The position numbers and the translations under genes are program-made. From contig JBBDWU010000027.1 in assembly GCA_040902725.1 (NCBI GenBank), positions 1-31,025 on the forward strand: DNA of 31,025 nucleotides, given 5' to 3'. Under the pieces are notes generated by a model that saw only the letters and a list, made by a program, of their open reading frames with translations, did no database searches and was not told the DNA's origin. Shown in pieces: positions 1 through 6,916 of this stretch; positions within the stretch are counted from its first letter, which is position 1, and each line of letters starts with the position of its first letter. The stretch is from JACVRU01 sp040902725 (lineage in GTDB: Bacteria; Actinomycetota; Thermoleophilia; Gaiellales; Gaiellaceae).

Positions 1-131
1 GCGTTGAACGCCTTGCAGAACTCCATGATGTTGACGCCGTGCTGGCCGAGCGCGGGGCCGACCGGGGGCGCCGGGTTGGCCTGCCCGCCGGGGATCTGCA
101 GCTTGATCATGGTGAGGATCTTCTTGGCCAT
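1..131 (-). CDS. rplK: 50S ribosomal protein L11 (N-terminal part, cut by window edge)
   Basis: The first 43 codons of ribosomal protein L11 are present; the gene runs off the left edge. The N-terminus (MAKKILTMIKLQIPGGQANP, followed by a PAPPVGPALGQHGVNIMEF stretch) is the conserved L11 N-terminal domain, including the proline-rich helix that binds the GTPase-associated centre of 23S rRNA with L10/L7/L12 and is needed for stringent-response signalling. It lies downstream of nusG on the same strand, the standard secE-nusG-rplK order. The 167 nt gap from nusG is long for this operon and contains two hairpins. Identification is secure; only the N-terminus can be judged. Confidence 0.97.
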   Translation of the reverse strand, partial: MAKKILTMIKLQIPGGQANPAPPVGPALGQHGVNIMEFCKAFN

Positions 132-195
132 CAGCGCTCGCCGCCCGAGCAGATCGTGCTCAGCGGCCGCGAAAAGCGAGGCTGGCAAGGACGCA

Positions 196-261
196 GGGCG
201 CGTTCGTAGCCGGCGGCTACGGGCGCGCCCGAGGACGCCGCCAGGCGACGCTTTGCAGCGT
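196..261. repeat. Hairpins between nusG and rplK
   Basis: Two inverted repeats occupy the nusG-rplK gap (132-298). The first has outer arms GGGCGCG (196-202) and CGCGCCC (224-230) and inner arms CGTAGCC (205-211) and GGCTACG (215-221) around a GGC loop. The second has arms ACGCT (248-252) and AGCGT (257-261). No U-tract follows on either strand, so an intrinsic terminator is unlikely. They could be an L11 leader structure, an RNA-processing site or part of a dispersed extragenic repeat; the sequence does not decide. Confidence 0.6.
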
Positions 262-298
262 GCCGATGAGTGCGAGATGTGAGGGTGGAGAGTGCCAT

Positions 299-829
299 CT
301 AGTCGATTTTCTTGACCTGGTCGAAGCCGAGCTCGACGGGCACCTGGCGCTCGAAGATGTCCACGAGCACCTTGAGCTTCTGCTGCTCCGGGTTGACCTC
401 GATGATCTCGCCGTCGAAGTCGGAGAGCGGGCCGGACGTGACCTTGACCGACTCGCCGAGCTGGAACTCGACCTCCGCGCGCGGGCGGGCCCCGTCGCCG
501 GCGCCGGTCTTCAGGATGCGGTCGACCTCGGGCTGCGAAAGCGGCACGGGCTTGCTGCCGGCGCCGACGAAGCCGGTCACGCCGGGCGTGTTCTTGACCA
601 CGCCCCAGGCCTCGTCGTCGAGGTCGGCATTGACCAGGACGTAGCCCGGCAGCACGCGCTTCTCGGTCTGCACCTTCTGGCCTTCCTTCGTCTCGATCAC
701 GGTCTCGGTCGGGACGACCACGCGGCGGAAGCGCTGCTGCGCGCCCATCGACTGGATCCGGTGCTCGAGGTTCTGCTTCACCTTGTTCTCGTGCCCCGAG
801 TAGGTGTTGACGACGTACCAGAGGAACAT
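299..829 (-). CDS. nusG: Transcription termination/antitermination protein NusG
   Basis: NusG, 176 residues, binds the beta' clamp helices of RNA polymerase and couples it to Rho or to the ribosome through S10. The N-terminal NGN domain starts MFLWYVVNTYSGHENKVKQN and includes the VLPGYVLVNADLDDEAW segment; a C-terminal KOW domain follows (GESVKVTSGPLSDFDGEI). The length is close to that of E. coli NusG (181 aa), without the long acidic N-terminal extension common in Streptomyces and Mycobacterium. The ATG follows directly after the secE stop codon, so the two genes are probably translationally coupled. Identification is secure. Confidence 0.97.
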   Translation of the reverse strand: MFLWYVVNTYSGHENKVKQNLEHRIQSMGAQQRFRRVVVPTETVIETKEGQKVQTEKRVLPGYVLVNADLDDEAWGVVKNTPGVTGFVGAGSKPVPLSQPEVDRILKTGAGDGARPRAEVEFQLGESVKVTSGPLSDFDGEIIEVNPEQQKLKVLVDIFERQVPVELGFDQVKKID

Positions 830-1132
830 CTAGATCAGCACCTTCTCGACGAGGTTCTTGAAGGCCTGGTCGACGACCCAGAGGTAGGCGCCGATGATCG
901 CGCAGGCGATGATCACGACGATCGTCCCGGTGATCACCTGCTGCCGGTTCGGCCATTCGACCTTCCTCAGCTCGCCGTAGGACTCGCGCACGAACCCGCC
1001 GCGCGCCGGCTCGAGCCGTGCCTCGGGCACCGGCCGGGCCTCGCGCTGCGGCAGCCCGCGGCCTGCCCCGCGGCCCTCGCCGGCACCTTGGGCGCGGCGC
1101 CGTGCGCGGCGGTCCTGCCTGGACCTGGCCAC
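830..1132 (-). CDS. secE: Preprotein translocase subunit SecE
   Basis: SecE, 100 residues, is the clamp subunit of the SecYEG translocon in the cytoplasmic membrane. The C-terminal half carries the family signature (FVRESYGELRKVEWPNRQQV) followed by a single membrane segment (VITGTIVVIIACAIIGAYLW). The N-terminal half is a basic, low-complexity Arg/Ala/Gly extension typical of high-GC actinobacteria. I chose the GTG at 1132 because it overlaps the rpmG stop (TAGTG) and excludes an upstream in-frame extension that would only be antisense to rpmG codons. The start is less certain than the identity. Confidence 0.92.
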   Translation of the reverse strand: MARSRQDRRARRRAQGAGEGRGAGRGLPQREARPVPEARLEPARGGFVRESYGELRKVEWPNRQQVITGTIVVIIACAIIGAYLWVVDQAFKNLVEKVLI

Positions 1133-1293
1133 TACCGGGTCTCCCGGTGCAGCGTGTGGCTGGTGCACCAGCGGCAGTATTTGCGCAGCTCGACGCGGTC
1201 GGGCGAGTTTCGCTTCGACTTGTTCGTCTCGTAGTTCCGCCGCTTGCACTCGGTGCAGGCGAGGGTGATCCCGACTCGTACTCCGGTGGCCAT
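1132..1293 (-). CDS. rpmG: 50S ribosomal protein L33
   Basis: Small basic ribosomal protein of 53 residues starting MATGVRVGITLACTECKRRN and ending CRWCTSHTLHRETR. It keeps the four zinc-binding cysteines as two CxxC pairs (Cys13/16 and Cys40/43), so it is the zinc-containing (C+) form of L33. The ATG is at 1293 and the TAG stop at 1134-1132 overlaps the secE GTG. It sits between tRNA-Met and secE, the usual actinobacterial arrangement. Confidence 0.95.
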   Translation of the reverse strand: MATGVRVGITLACTECKRRNYETNKSKRNSPDRVELRKYCRWCTSHTLHRETR

Positions 1294-1312
1294 TTCCTCT
1301 TCCTAAAGGGCG

Positions 1313-1338
1313 CAAGAAAACCAGGGCCCGAAGCCCTG
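1313..1338 (-). terminator. Possible intrinsic terminator between tRNA-Met and rpmG
   Basis: Read on the minus strand, CAGGGC (1338-1333), a TTCGG loop and GCCCTG (1327-1322) form a 6 bp stem followed by a GTTTTC run. This is a plausible short rho-independent terminator or attenuator just upstream of rpmG. The U-tract is short, so readthrough into rpmG is possible. Confidence 0.5.
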
Positions 1339-1379
1339 CGTCGCAGGATCGTAGCGCAACTTCCCGGGTTCTCAGCTCA

Positions 1380-1433
1380 CCGCAAGCGAGTCGTCATGCC
1401 TGCCGGCGAAGCCGCAGGCGGACTCGCTTGCGG
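1380..1433. repeat. Long interrupted hairpin downstream of tRNA-Met
   Basis: A perfect 13 bp inverted repeat, CCGCAAGCGAGTC (1380-1392) and GACTCGCTTGCGG (1421-1433), encloses a second stem GCCTGC (1398-1403) with GCAGGC (1414-1419), extended by GGC/GCC around a GAA loop. The whole forms a single hairpin of about 22 bp, beginning 4 nt past the 3' end of tRNA-Met. It could terminate or protect the tRNA transcript, or be an extragenic palindrome. Confidence 0.65.
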
Positions 1434-1436
1434 GGA

Positions 1437-1509
1437 TAGCGGCGGGTGGATTCGAACCACCGACCTGCGGGTTATGAGTCCGCCGCTCTAACCACTGAGC
1501 TACGCCGCC
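1437..1509 (-). tRNA. tRNA-Met (CAT)
   Basis: On the minus strand the 73 nt fold into a cloverleaf: acceptor GGCGGCG pairing with CGCCGCT (one G-U), D-stem GCTC, anticodon loop CTCATAA with anticodon CAT, T-stem GGTGG/CCACC with TTCGAAT loop, discriminator A. CCA is not encoded. The anticodon fits elongator Met; Ile2 (k2C) cannot be excluded from anticodon alone, but the body and position upstream of rpmG favour Met. Confidence 0.93.
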
Positions 1510-1521
1510 GTGCGACGCGGC

Positions 1522-1809
1522 CTAGTGTAGCCGGGCGAATCGCTCGACGGCCGCGAGCAGCTCCTCGGCCTTCGCGGCCGCGGCGCCCTCGTCGCCGGAG
1601 ACCAGCGCGCCCGCGACGCAGTGCTTCACGTGCTGGTCGAGGATCCCCAGCGCGAGCGCGTCGAGCGCCTTGGAGACCGCCGAGATCTGGGTGAGAACGT
1701 CGATGCAGTAGCGGTCGTCCTCGACCATGCGCTCGATCCCTCGCACCTGCCCCTCGATGCGGTGCAGGCGCTTCACGATCGCCGCCTGCTCGTACCCGTG
1801 CTCCGTCAT
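1522..1809 (-). CDS. csoR: CsoR-family copper-sensing repressor
   Basis: A 95-residue all-helical DUF156/CsoR repressor. The Cu(I) ligand set is intact: Cys35 (in YCIDVLTQ), His60 and Cys64 (in DQHVKHCV), matching the Cys-His-Cys triad of M. tuberculosis CsoR. The conserved start of the fold is also present (IVKRLHRIEGQVRGIERM). Apo-CsoR binds GC-rich palindromes and releases DNA on Cu(I) binding. Its ATG overlaps the copA stop (ATGA), so it is the last gene of the copZ-copA-csoR operon and would autoregulate through the operator at 4050-4066. Copper specificity is inferred from ligands and neighbours. Confidence 0.93.
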   Translation of the reverse strand: MTEHGYEQAAIVKRLHRIEGQVRGIERMVEDDRYCIDVLTQISAVSKALDALALGILDQHVKHCVAGALVSGDEGAAAAKAEELLAAVERFARLH

Positions 1810-3839
1810 GCCCTGACGCTCCGGAAGCCGCGCAGCCGCAGCGAGTTGGAGACGACGAAGACGCTCGAGAAGGCCATCGCCGCCGCCGCCACGATCGGAT
1901 TGAGCAGGCCCGCGACCGCCAGCGGGATCGCGGCCACGTTGTAGGCGAACGCCCAGAAGAGGTTGCCCTTGATCGTCGAGAGCACGCGCCGGGCGAGGCG
2001 GATCGCGTCCACAGCGCCGCGCAGGTCGCCCGAGACGAGCGTCAGGTCGCTCGCCTCGACGGCGACGTCCGTGCCGGTGCCGATGGCGATGCCGAGGTCG
2101 GCCTGGGCGAGCGCCGGCGCGTCGTTGACGCCGTCGCCGACCATCGCCACGACCTCGCCGCTCTCCTGGAGGCGCCGGACCTCGGCCGCCTTCCCGTCGG
2201 GCCGAACCTCGGCGAGGACGCGCTCGATCCCCACCTCGGCGGCCACCTTGCGCGCGGTCGCCTCCGAGTCGCCGGTCAGCAGGACGGGCGTGAGACCCAG
2301 GGCCTTCAGCCGAGCGACGGCGTCCGCCGCTTCCGGCTTGACCGTGTCCTCGACGGTGAGCTCGCCGACGCGCTCGCCGTCCACGAACAGGCCGCGCCGT
2401 TCGATCTCGACCCGGCGGCCCTCGACGACGCCGACCACGCCCTGGCCCGGCACGTTCCGGAAGTCCTCGACCGGGGGCAGCTGCCCGAAGCGCTGACGCG
2501 CCGCCTCGGCGACCGCGCGCGCGATCGGGTGCTCGCTCGCCGCTTCGACAGCGCCGGCGAGCCGCAGCGCCTCGGGCGGCAGCCCGTTCTCGACGTAGCG
2601 CATGCGACCCTCGGTGACCGTGCCGGTCTTGTCGAGCACGATCGTGGTCACACGGCGGGTCTGCTCGAGGACCTCGGGGCCCTTGATGAGGACGCCGAGC
2701 TGCGCGCCGCGGCCCGTCCCCACCATGAGGGCGGTGGGCGTGGCCAGGCCGAGGGCGCAAGGGCAGGCGATGATCAGGACGGCGACCGCCGCCGCGAGCG
2801 CGACTTCGCTGTCCCCGCTGAAGGCCAGCCAGCCGGCGAGGGTGGCGAGGGCGATGGCGATCACGATCGGCACGAAGACCGCGGAGACCCGGTCGGCGAG
2901 CCGCTGGACCGGCGCCTTGCCGCTCTGGGCGGCGGTGACGAGCCGCGCGATCTGCGCGAGGACGGTCTCCTCGCCCACGCGGGTCGCGCGCACGATCAGG
3001 CGGCCGTAGGTGTTGATGGTCGCGCCGGCGACGTCCACGCCCGGCCCAACCTCGACCGGCACCGACTCGCCCGTGAGCAGCGACTGGTCGACGGCGGAAA
3101 GCCCGTCCTCGACGACGCCGTCGGTTGGGATCTTGCCGCCCGGGCGAACGACGAAGCGGTCGCCCACCTGCAGCTCGTCCGCCGGGACGAGCCGTTCGGT
3201 GCCGTCGGCCTCCAGGAGCGAGGCCTCCCTGGCGCCGAGCTCGAGCAGGGCGCGGATCGCGGCGCCCGCCCGCCGCTTCGCGCGCGCTTCGAAGAACCGG
3301 CCGAGCAGGATCAGCCCCGTGACCGCGACGGCGACCTCGAAGTACATCTCCCCCGTGCCGCGGAGGAGCGCGACGACCGACCAGCCCCAGGCGGCGAGCG
3401 TCCCCACCGAGATGAGGGTGTCCATCGTGGCTGTCGCATGGCGGAGGTTCGTCCAGGCCGCCCGGTGGAACTGCCAGCCGCCCCAGAGCACGACCGGAGT
3501 CGCGAGCACGAGCGCCACCCACTCCCAGTCGCGGAACTGGAGCGCCGGCACCATCGCGAGCGCCACGACCGGAATGCCGAGCGCCGCCGACACGACCAGG
3601 CGCTGCCACAGGCCGCTCGGCGTCTCGTCGACCACGGCGCGGTAGCCGGCCGCCTCCACCGTCTCGACGATCGCCTCGGGGGATGCCAGGGCCGGATCGA
3701 AGTCGACGGAGGCCGACTCGGTGGCGTAGTTCGCCGTCGCCGAGACCCCCTCGAGCTTGTTCAGCTTCTTCTCGATCCGGACCGCGCACGAGGCGCACGT
3801 CATCCCCTGGATCGGCAGGTCGAGGTGAACCGTGCTCAC
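1806..3839 (-). CDS. copA: Copper-exporting P1B-type ATPase
   Basis: A 677-residue P1B-type heavy-metal ATPase that exports Cu(I) across the cytoplasmic membrane. In order it has an N-terminal heavy-metal domain with MTCASC (residues 13-18), transmembrane helices, the TGES actuator motif, the intramembrane CPC metal site (IIACPCALGLATP), the phosphorylation motif DKTGT, an ATP-binding HP dipeptide (SEHPIARAV) and the hinge GDGVNDAPALA. CPC and a single CxxC domain favour Cu(I) over Zn/Cd. I chose the GTG at 3839, which overlaps the copZ stop (GTGA); the longer open frame upstream is antisense-like. Transport direction is inferred from the family. Confidence 0.95.
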   Translation of the reverse strand: MSTVHLDLPIQGMTCASCAVRIEKKLNKLEGVSATANYATESASVDFDPALASPEAIVETVEAAGYRAVVDETPSGLWQRLVVSAALGIPVVALAMVPALQFRDWEWVALVLATPVVLWGGWQFHRAAWTNLRHATATMDTLISVGTLAAWGWSVVALLRGTGEMYFEVAVAVTGLILLGRFFEARAKRRAGAAIRALLELGAREASLLEADGTERLVPADELQVGDRFVVRPGGKIPTDGVVEDGLSAVDQSLLTGESVPVEVGPGVDVAGATINTYGRLIVRATRVGEETVLAQIARLVTAAQSGKAPVQRLADRVSAVFVPIVIAIALATLAGWLAFSGDSEVALAAAVAVLIIACPCALGLATPTALMVGTGRGAQLGVLIKGPEVLEQTRRVTTIVLDKTGTVTEGRMRYVENGLPPEALRLAGAVEAASEHPIARAVAEAARQRFGQLPPVEDFRNVPGQGVVGVVEGRRVEIERRGLFVDGERVGELTVEDTVKPEAADAVARLKALGLTPVLLTGDSEATARKVAAEVGIERVLAEVRPDGKAAEVRRLQESGEVVAMVGDGVNDAPALAQADLGIAIGTGTDVAVEASDLTLVSGDLRGAVDAIRLARRVLSTIKGNLFWAFAYNVAAIPLAVAGLLNPIVAAAAMAFSSVFVVSNSLRLRGFRSVRA

Positions 3840-4039
3840 GCGGCCTGGTAGCCGGCTTCCTCGATCGCCGCGCGGAGCGCCGCGTCGTCGAGCCCGCCAC
3901 CGCGGACGGTGACGAGCTTCGTGTCGAGGTCGACCGCGACGGCCTCGACGCCGGGGACGGCGCCGACCTCCTCGGAGACCGCGGCCTTGCAATGCCCGCA
4001 GTGCATCGCGGGCACGGAGTAGGTGATGGTTTCGCTCAT
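3836..4039 (-). CDS. copZ: Copper chaperone CopZ (heavy-metal-associated domain)
   Basis: A 67-residue single HMA-domain protein (MSETITYSVPAMHCGHCKAA...). The metal-binding motif MHCGHC has a His between the cysteines, as in several actinobacterial CopZ proteins. It would carry Cu(I) in the cytosol and deliver it to CopA and CsoR. I chose the ATG at 4039; an in-frame ATG 12 nt upstream lies closer to the operator. It is the first gene of the operon, and its stop overlaps the copA start. Confidence 0.92.
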   Translation of the reverse strand: MSETITYSVPAMHCGHCKAAVSEEVGAVPGVEAVAVDLDTKLVTVRGGGLDDAALRAAIEEAGYQAA

Positions 4040-4049
4040 GCCGCACAGC

Positions 4050-4066
4050 ATACCCCACCGGGGTAT
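4050..4066. promoter_or_regulatory. CsoR operator upstream of copZ
   Basis: A perfect 7 bp inverted repeat ATACCCC (4050-4056) and GGGGTAT (4060-4066) separated by ACC, 10 nt upstream of the copZ ATG. CsoR operators are known to have the core TACCC-spacer-GGGTA, and a CsoR gene closes this operon. The site is close enough to the start codon to overlap the promoter or transcription start. Confidence 0.85.
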
Positions 4067-4087
4067 TTTCGGTGTTCCCCGTGCCGC

Positions 4088-5140
4088 TCAGGCGGCTTCG
4101 TTCAGGGCTTCGAGCTCGCGCCTCATCGAGAGCCGCTCGAGCGCGTCGATCTCCAGCTTGCGCACCCGCTCGCGCGAGATTCCGAGCCGCTGGGCGATCG
4201 CGTCGAGCGAGTGCGGCTCCTCGTCGCCGTCCAGCCCGTAGCGCAGCTTGACGATCTCGCACTGCCGCTCGGGCAGCCCCTCGACGGCCTTCCGCAGGGC
4301 TTCCCACCCGAGGTCGACCGTCACCTTCGCCTCGGGCGTCTCCTCGTCGCCGGCGAAGAGGTCGCGGAAGGTGCCCGACTCGTCGTCGCCGATCGGGCGG
4401 TCGAGGCTCGTCACCGCCCTCGCCGCCTGCCGCACCTCGCGCACCTGCTTGAGCGGCAGCTTCGCCTTCTTCGCGAGCTCCTGGTCGGTCGGCTCGCGCT
4501 CGAGCTCGAGCAGCAGCTCGCGGTGGGCGCGGTTCAGCTTGGTCTCGCGCTCGAGGATGTGGACGGGAATCCGGATGTCGCGCGACTTGTTGGCCACCCC
4601 GCGCTGGACCGCCTGGCGGATCCACCAGGTGGCGTACGTCGAGAACTTGTAGCCGCGCCGCCAGTCGAACTTCTCCGCCGCCCGGATCAGGCCGATGATC
4701 CCCTCCTGGATCAGGTCGAGCAGCGGCAGGCCGTGGCCCTGGTACTTCTTGGCGATCGAGACGACGAGCCGGAGGTTGGAGTTGATCATCCGGTTCTTCG
4801 CCTCCCGGTCACCCCGCTCGATCCCCTTGGCGAGCTCCACCTCCTCCGCGGCCGTCAGCAGCGGCCACTTGCCCATCTCGTTGAGGAAGAGCTGGAGCGA
4901 GTCGGACGTCGCGAGCGCGAGGTCGCCGTTCACGTAGCTCGGCGCCGCGACCTCCGCCCGCCCGCAGTCGTCGCGCAGCTGGATGCCCCGCTCCTCGGCC
5001 TGCTCGTAGAGCGCCTGCACCTCCTCGTCCTCGAGCTCGAGCTCGCGCGCGGCCTCGTCGAGCACCGAGAGCTCGATGCAGCCCTCCTCCTCGCCCTGGT
5101 CGAGGAGCGCGTGGATCCGGTCTTCGGCGATCGTGCTCAC
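4088..5140 (-). CDS. RpoD-family (group 1/2) RNA polymerase sigma factor
   Basis: A 350-residue sigma-70 family protein with an acidic N-terminal helical domain resembling region 1.1 (about residues 1-70), region 1.2 (DSLQLFLNEMGKWPLLTAAEEVELAKGI), region 2 (NLRLVVSIAKKYQGHGLPLLDLIQEG and FSTYATWWIRQAVQR), region 3 and region 4 with a helix-turn-helix (LDAIAQRLGISRERVRKLE). Region 4.2 ends RVRKLEIDALERL instead of the common RVRQIE, a slight divergence. It starts with GTG. Whether it is the housekeeping factor or one of several RpoD-like paralogues cannot be told. It does not look like FliA/WhiG, so it is not the obvious reader of the sigma-28-type pilus promoters. Confidence 0.9.
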   Translation of the reverse strand: MSTIAEDRIHALLDQGEEEGCIELSVLDEAARELELEDEEVQALYEQAEERGIQLRDDCGRAEVAAPSYVNGDLALATSDSLQLFLNEMGKWPLLTAAEEVELAKGIERGDREAKNRMINSNLRLVVSIAKKYQGHGLPLLDLIQEGIIGLIRAAEKFDWRRGYKFSTYATWWIRQAVQRGVANKSRDIRIPVHILERETKLNRAHRELLLELEREPTDQELAKKAKLPLKQVREVRQAARAVTSLDRPIGDDESGTFRDLFAGDEETPEAKVTVDLGWEALRKAVEGLPERQCEIVKLRYGLDGDEEPHSLDAIAQRLGISRERVRKLEIDALERLSMRRELEALNEAA

Positions 5141-5187
5141 GCAGACCTTGTCCCCCGGCTCACGACCAGGTCAAACCCGACCGGTCA

Positions 5188-5270
5188 GGCGCAAGTAACA
5201 ACGTGTTACTAAGTCTGGTGGCAGGGTGAGAACGGGCGCCAGGCGCAAGTAGCAAAGTGTTACTTGCGCC
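5188..5270 (-). repeat. Paired GTAACA palindrome, copy 1
   Basis: Two related palindromes lie 54 bp apart. The first has GCAAGTAACA (5191-5200), ACG, then TGTTACTAAGTC (5204-5215). The second has GGCGCAAGTAGCA (5242-5254), AAG, then TGTTACTTGCGCC (5258-5270), a 13 bp stem with one mismatch. The same two-part architecture, in the same order and orientation but with an unrelated spacer, occurs at 14004-14085. Here it separates the sigma factor gene from a DUF1801 pseudogene and appears to have replaced that gene's 3' end. Confidence 0.8.
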
Positions 5271-5591
5271 TTCGGCGCCACTGGAGTTGAGTCTTCAGCT
5301 TGGAAGAAGCAGACGACCTTGCCGTCCTTGGCATAGGCGGGCATCCCGTACCTACGTTCTCGGCGAGAGGCCTGGCGCGCTGGCTCTGACGATCGCATGG
5401 AGCCGCTCGGCCATGGCGCGATCCGGCTCCGTCATCGCGGCGACCTTCGCGAGCAGGTCGCTTTCCCCGTCCGCCTTGCCCGCGCGTGGACCGCGGCGCG
5501 CGGCCGCCTTCAGCTCTTGGGCACGCTCCTTCATCGCAGCGCGTTCCTCGTCCGTGAACCCCTTGGACCTTGCCGGTTTCCTCTCAGCCAC
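5271..5591 (-). pseudogene. DUF1801 (YdhG-like) protein, frameshifted and 3'-truncated
   Basis: The GTG-started frame (MAERKPARSKGFTDEERAAM...) reads normally to SPRT and stops at 5352. The family sequence then resumes in another frame as WYGMPAYAKDGKVVCFFQ. Removing one base (T5353 on the plus strand) restores R-T-W-Y-G-M-P, so a one-base insertion is the simplest explanation. The protein should continue for roughly another 40-50 residues after CFFQ; instead the frame enters the GTAACA palindrome. DUF1801 proteins are small cytosolic proteins of unclear function. A sequencing error could explain the frameshift but not the missing C-terminus. Confidence 0.8.
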
Positions 5592-5693
5592 TTGGAAGCA
5601 CCTCCGTGTGCCGAACGACTATCGGGATGATGCCCTCGAAGGCGTAGAACGTGCCGAAGGGCGCGGCGAGCTCGCGCGTGGAACCTTCAGGCG

Positions 5694-6911
5694 CTACTCC
5701 CCGCCGATGAGCGTGAGCAGCTTGAACATCGGCAGGTACATGCTGATCACGACGAGCCCGACCATCGCCCCCACGCCGATCATCATCACCGGCTCGACGA
5801 TCGACGTCAGCGACTGAATCGACGCGTCGACCTCGTCCTCGTAGAAGTCGGCGATCTTGCCGAGCATGCCGTCGAGCTCGCCGGTCTCCTCGCCGATCTT
5901 CACCATCTGCCCGACCATGGGCGGGAAGATCGGGCTCTCGATCAGCGGCTGGGCGATCGGCACCCCAGCGTGGACCTGCTCGCGGACGTCGACGAGCGCC
6001 TGCTCCACGACCCAGTTGCCCGAGGTGCTGGCGGTGAGCTCGAGCGCCTTGATGATGTCCACGCCCGCCGCGACGAGGGTGGCGAGCGTGCGGGAGAAGC
6101 GCGCGAGCGTCACCTTGAGCACCACCTGGCCGATCTTCATCGGGATTCGCAGCTTGAGGCGGTCCCAGAGCCGGCGCCCGGCCTCCGTCCGCTTGTAGCG
6201 GACGACTCCGTAGCCGGCTCCGGCGAGCGCGGGGAAGAAGACGAACCAGCTCCCGCGCAGGAACTCCGAGCCGGTGACGACCAGGCGGGTCAGGAAGGGC
6301 AGGTCTCCGCCGAGCTGCTCGAACATCCCCACGAAGATGGGAACGAGGAACATCAGCATCCCCGCCAGCACCAGCGTGGCGAAGATCAGCACCATCGTGG
6401 GGTAGATCATCGCTCCCTTCACGCGGCGCTTGATCTGCGTCTCCTTCTCGATCTGGAAGGCGGCCCGGTCGAGCACCTCGTCGAGGATGCCCGCCGCCTC
6501 GCCCGCCTCGACCATCGCGACGAAGAGCCGGCTGAAGACCTTCTCGTGCTTCGCCATCGCCTGCGAGAGGAGCAGGCCCGCCTCGACGTCCTCGCGCAGC
6601 TCCGTGATCACTTCGGCCAGCAGCTTGTCGTCGGTCTGCTCCTCGAGGATCACGAGCGCGCCGACGACGTTCAGGCCCGCGCCGATCATCGTCGCGAACT
6701 GCCGCGAGAAGATCTGGAGCGACTTCGGCTTGACCTTCTTCTTGAAGGCCCCCGTGGAGGCGGAGCCGCCGCTCTCCCGCTCCTCGAGCCAGTCGGCGAG
6801 GAGCCCCCTGGAGCGCAGCTGCTGGCGGGCGTTCTCGAGGTCGGGCGCGGCGACCTCGCCGGCGACCTCGATGCCCTCGGCGGTGATCGCGGTGTAGGCG
6901 AACGACGCCAT
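5694..6911 (-). CDS. pilC: Type IV pilus inner-membrane platform protein PilC
   Basis: A 405-residue GspF/PilC protein, the inner-membrane platform on which PilB and PilT act. It has two T2SSF cytoplasmic domains: the first around FSRQFATMIGAGLNVVGALVILEEQ, the second around FSRTLATLVAAGVDIIKALEL. Each is followed by hydrophobic segments (MVLIFATLVLAGMLMFLVPI and MMIGVGAMVGLVVISMYLPM), and the conserved GEETGELDGML precedes the last helix. I chose the ATG at 6911 (MASFAYTAITAEG), the normal PilC N-terminus, 5 nt after the upstream pseudopilin gene; the longer frame upstream is antisense-like. It is the last gene of the unit that begins at pilT1. Confidence 0.95.
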   Translation of the reverse strand: MASFAYTAITAEGIEVAGEVAAPDLENARQQLRSRGLLADWLEERESGGSASTGAFKKKVKPKSLQIFSRQFATMIGAGLNVVGALVILEEQTDDKLLAEVITELREDVEAGLLLSQAMAKHEKVFSRLFVAMVEAGEAAGILDEVLDRAAFQIEKETQIKRRVKGAMIYPTMVLIFATLVLAGMLMFLVPIFVGMFEQLGGDLPFLTRLVVTGSEFLRGSWFVFFPALAGAGYGVVRYKRTEAGRRLWDRLKLRIPMKIGQVVLKVTLARFSRTLATLVAAGVDIIKALELTASTSGNWVVEQALVDVREQVHAGVPIAQPLIESPIFPPMVGQMVKIGEETGELDGMLGKIADFYEDEVDASIQSLTSIVEPVMMIGVGAMVGLVVISMYLPMFKLLTLIGGE

Positions 6912-6916
6912 CGGGC

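Noticed and set aside
258..265. GCCGATGA near 258 as another sigma-28 -10
   Set aside because: No TAAA/TCAA lies 15-17 nt upstream, and it points away from the genes here.
260..1234. Long plus-strand open frame across nusG and secE
   Set aside because: It is antisense to secure genes; its His/Leu/Asp/Arg-rich composition is typical of shadow frames in high-GC DNA.
1810..3900. Long minus-strand and plus-strand frames overlapping copA
   Set aside because: Arg/Gly/Ala-rich shadows of copA; only the csoR portion (1522-1809) of the minus-strand frame is real.
4088..5140. Sigma factor here as the reader of the pilus promoters
   Set aside because: It has region 1.2 and an RpoD-type layout rather than the short FliA/WhiG type; the sigma-28 gene must be elsewhere.
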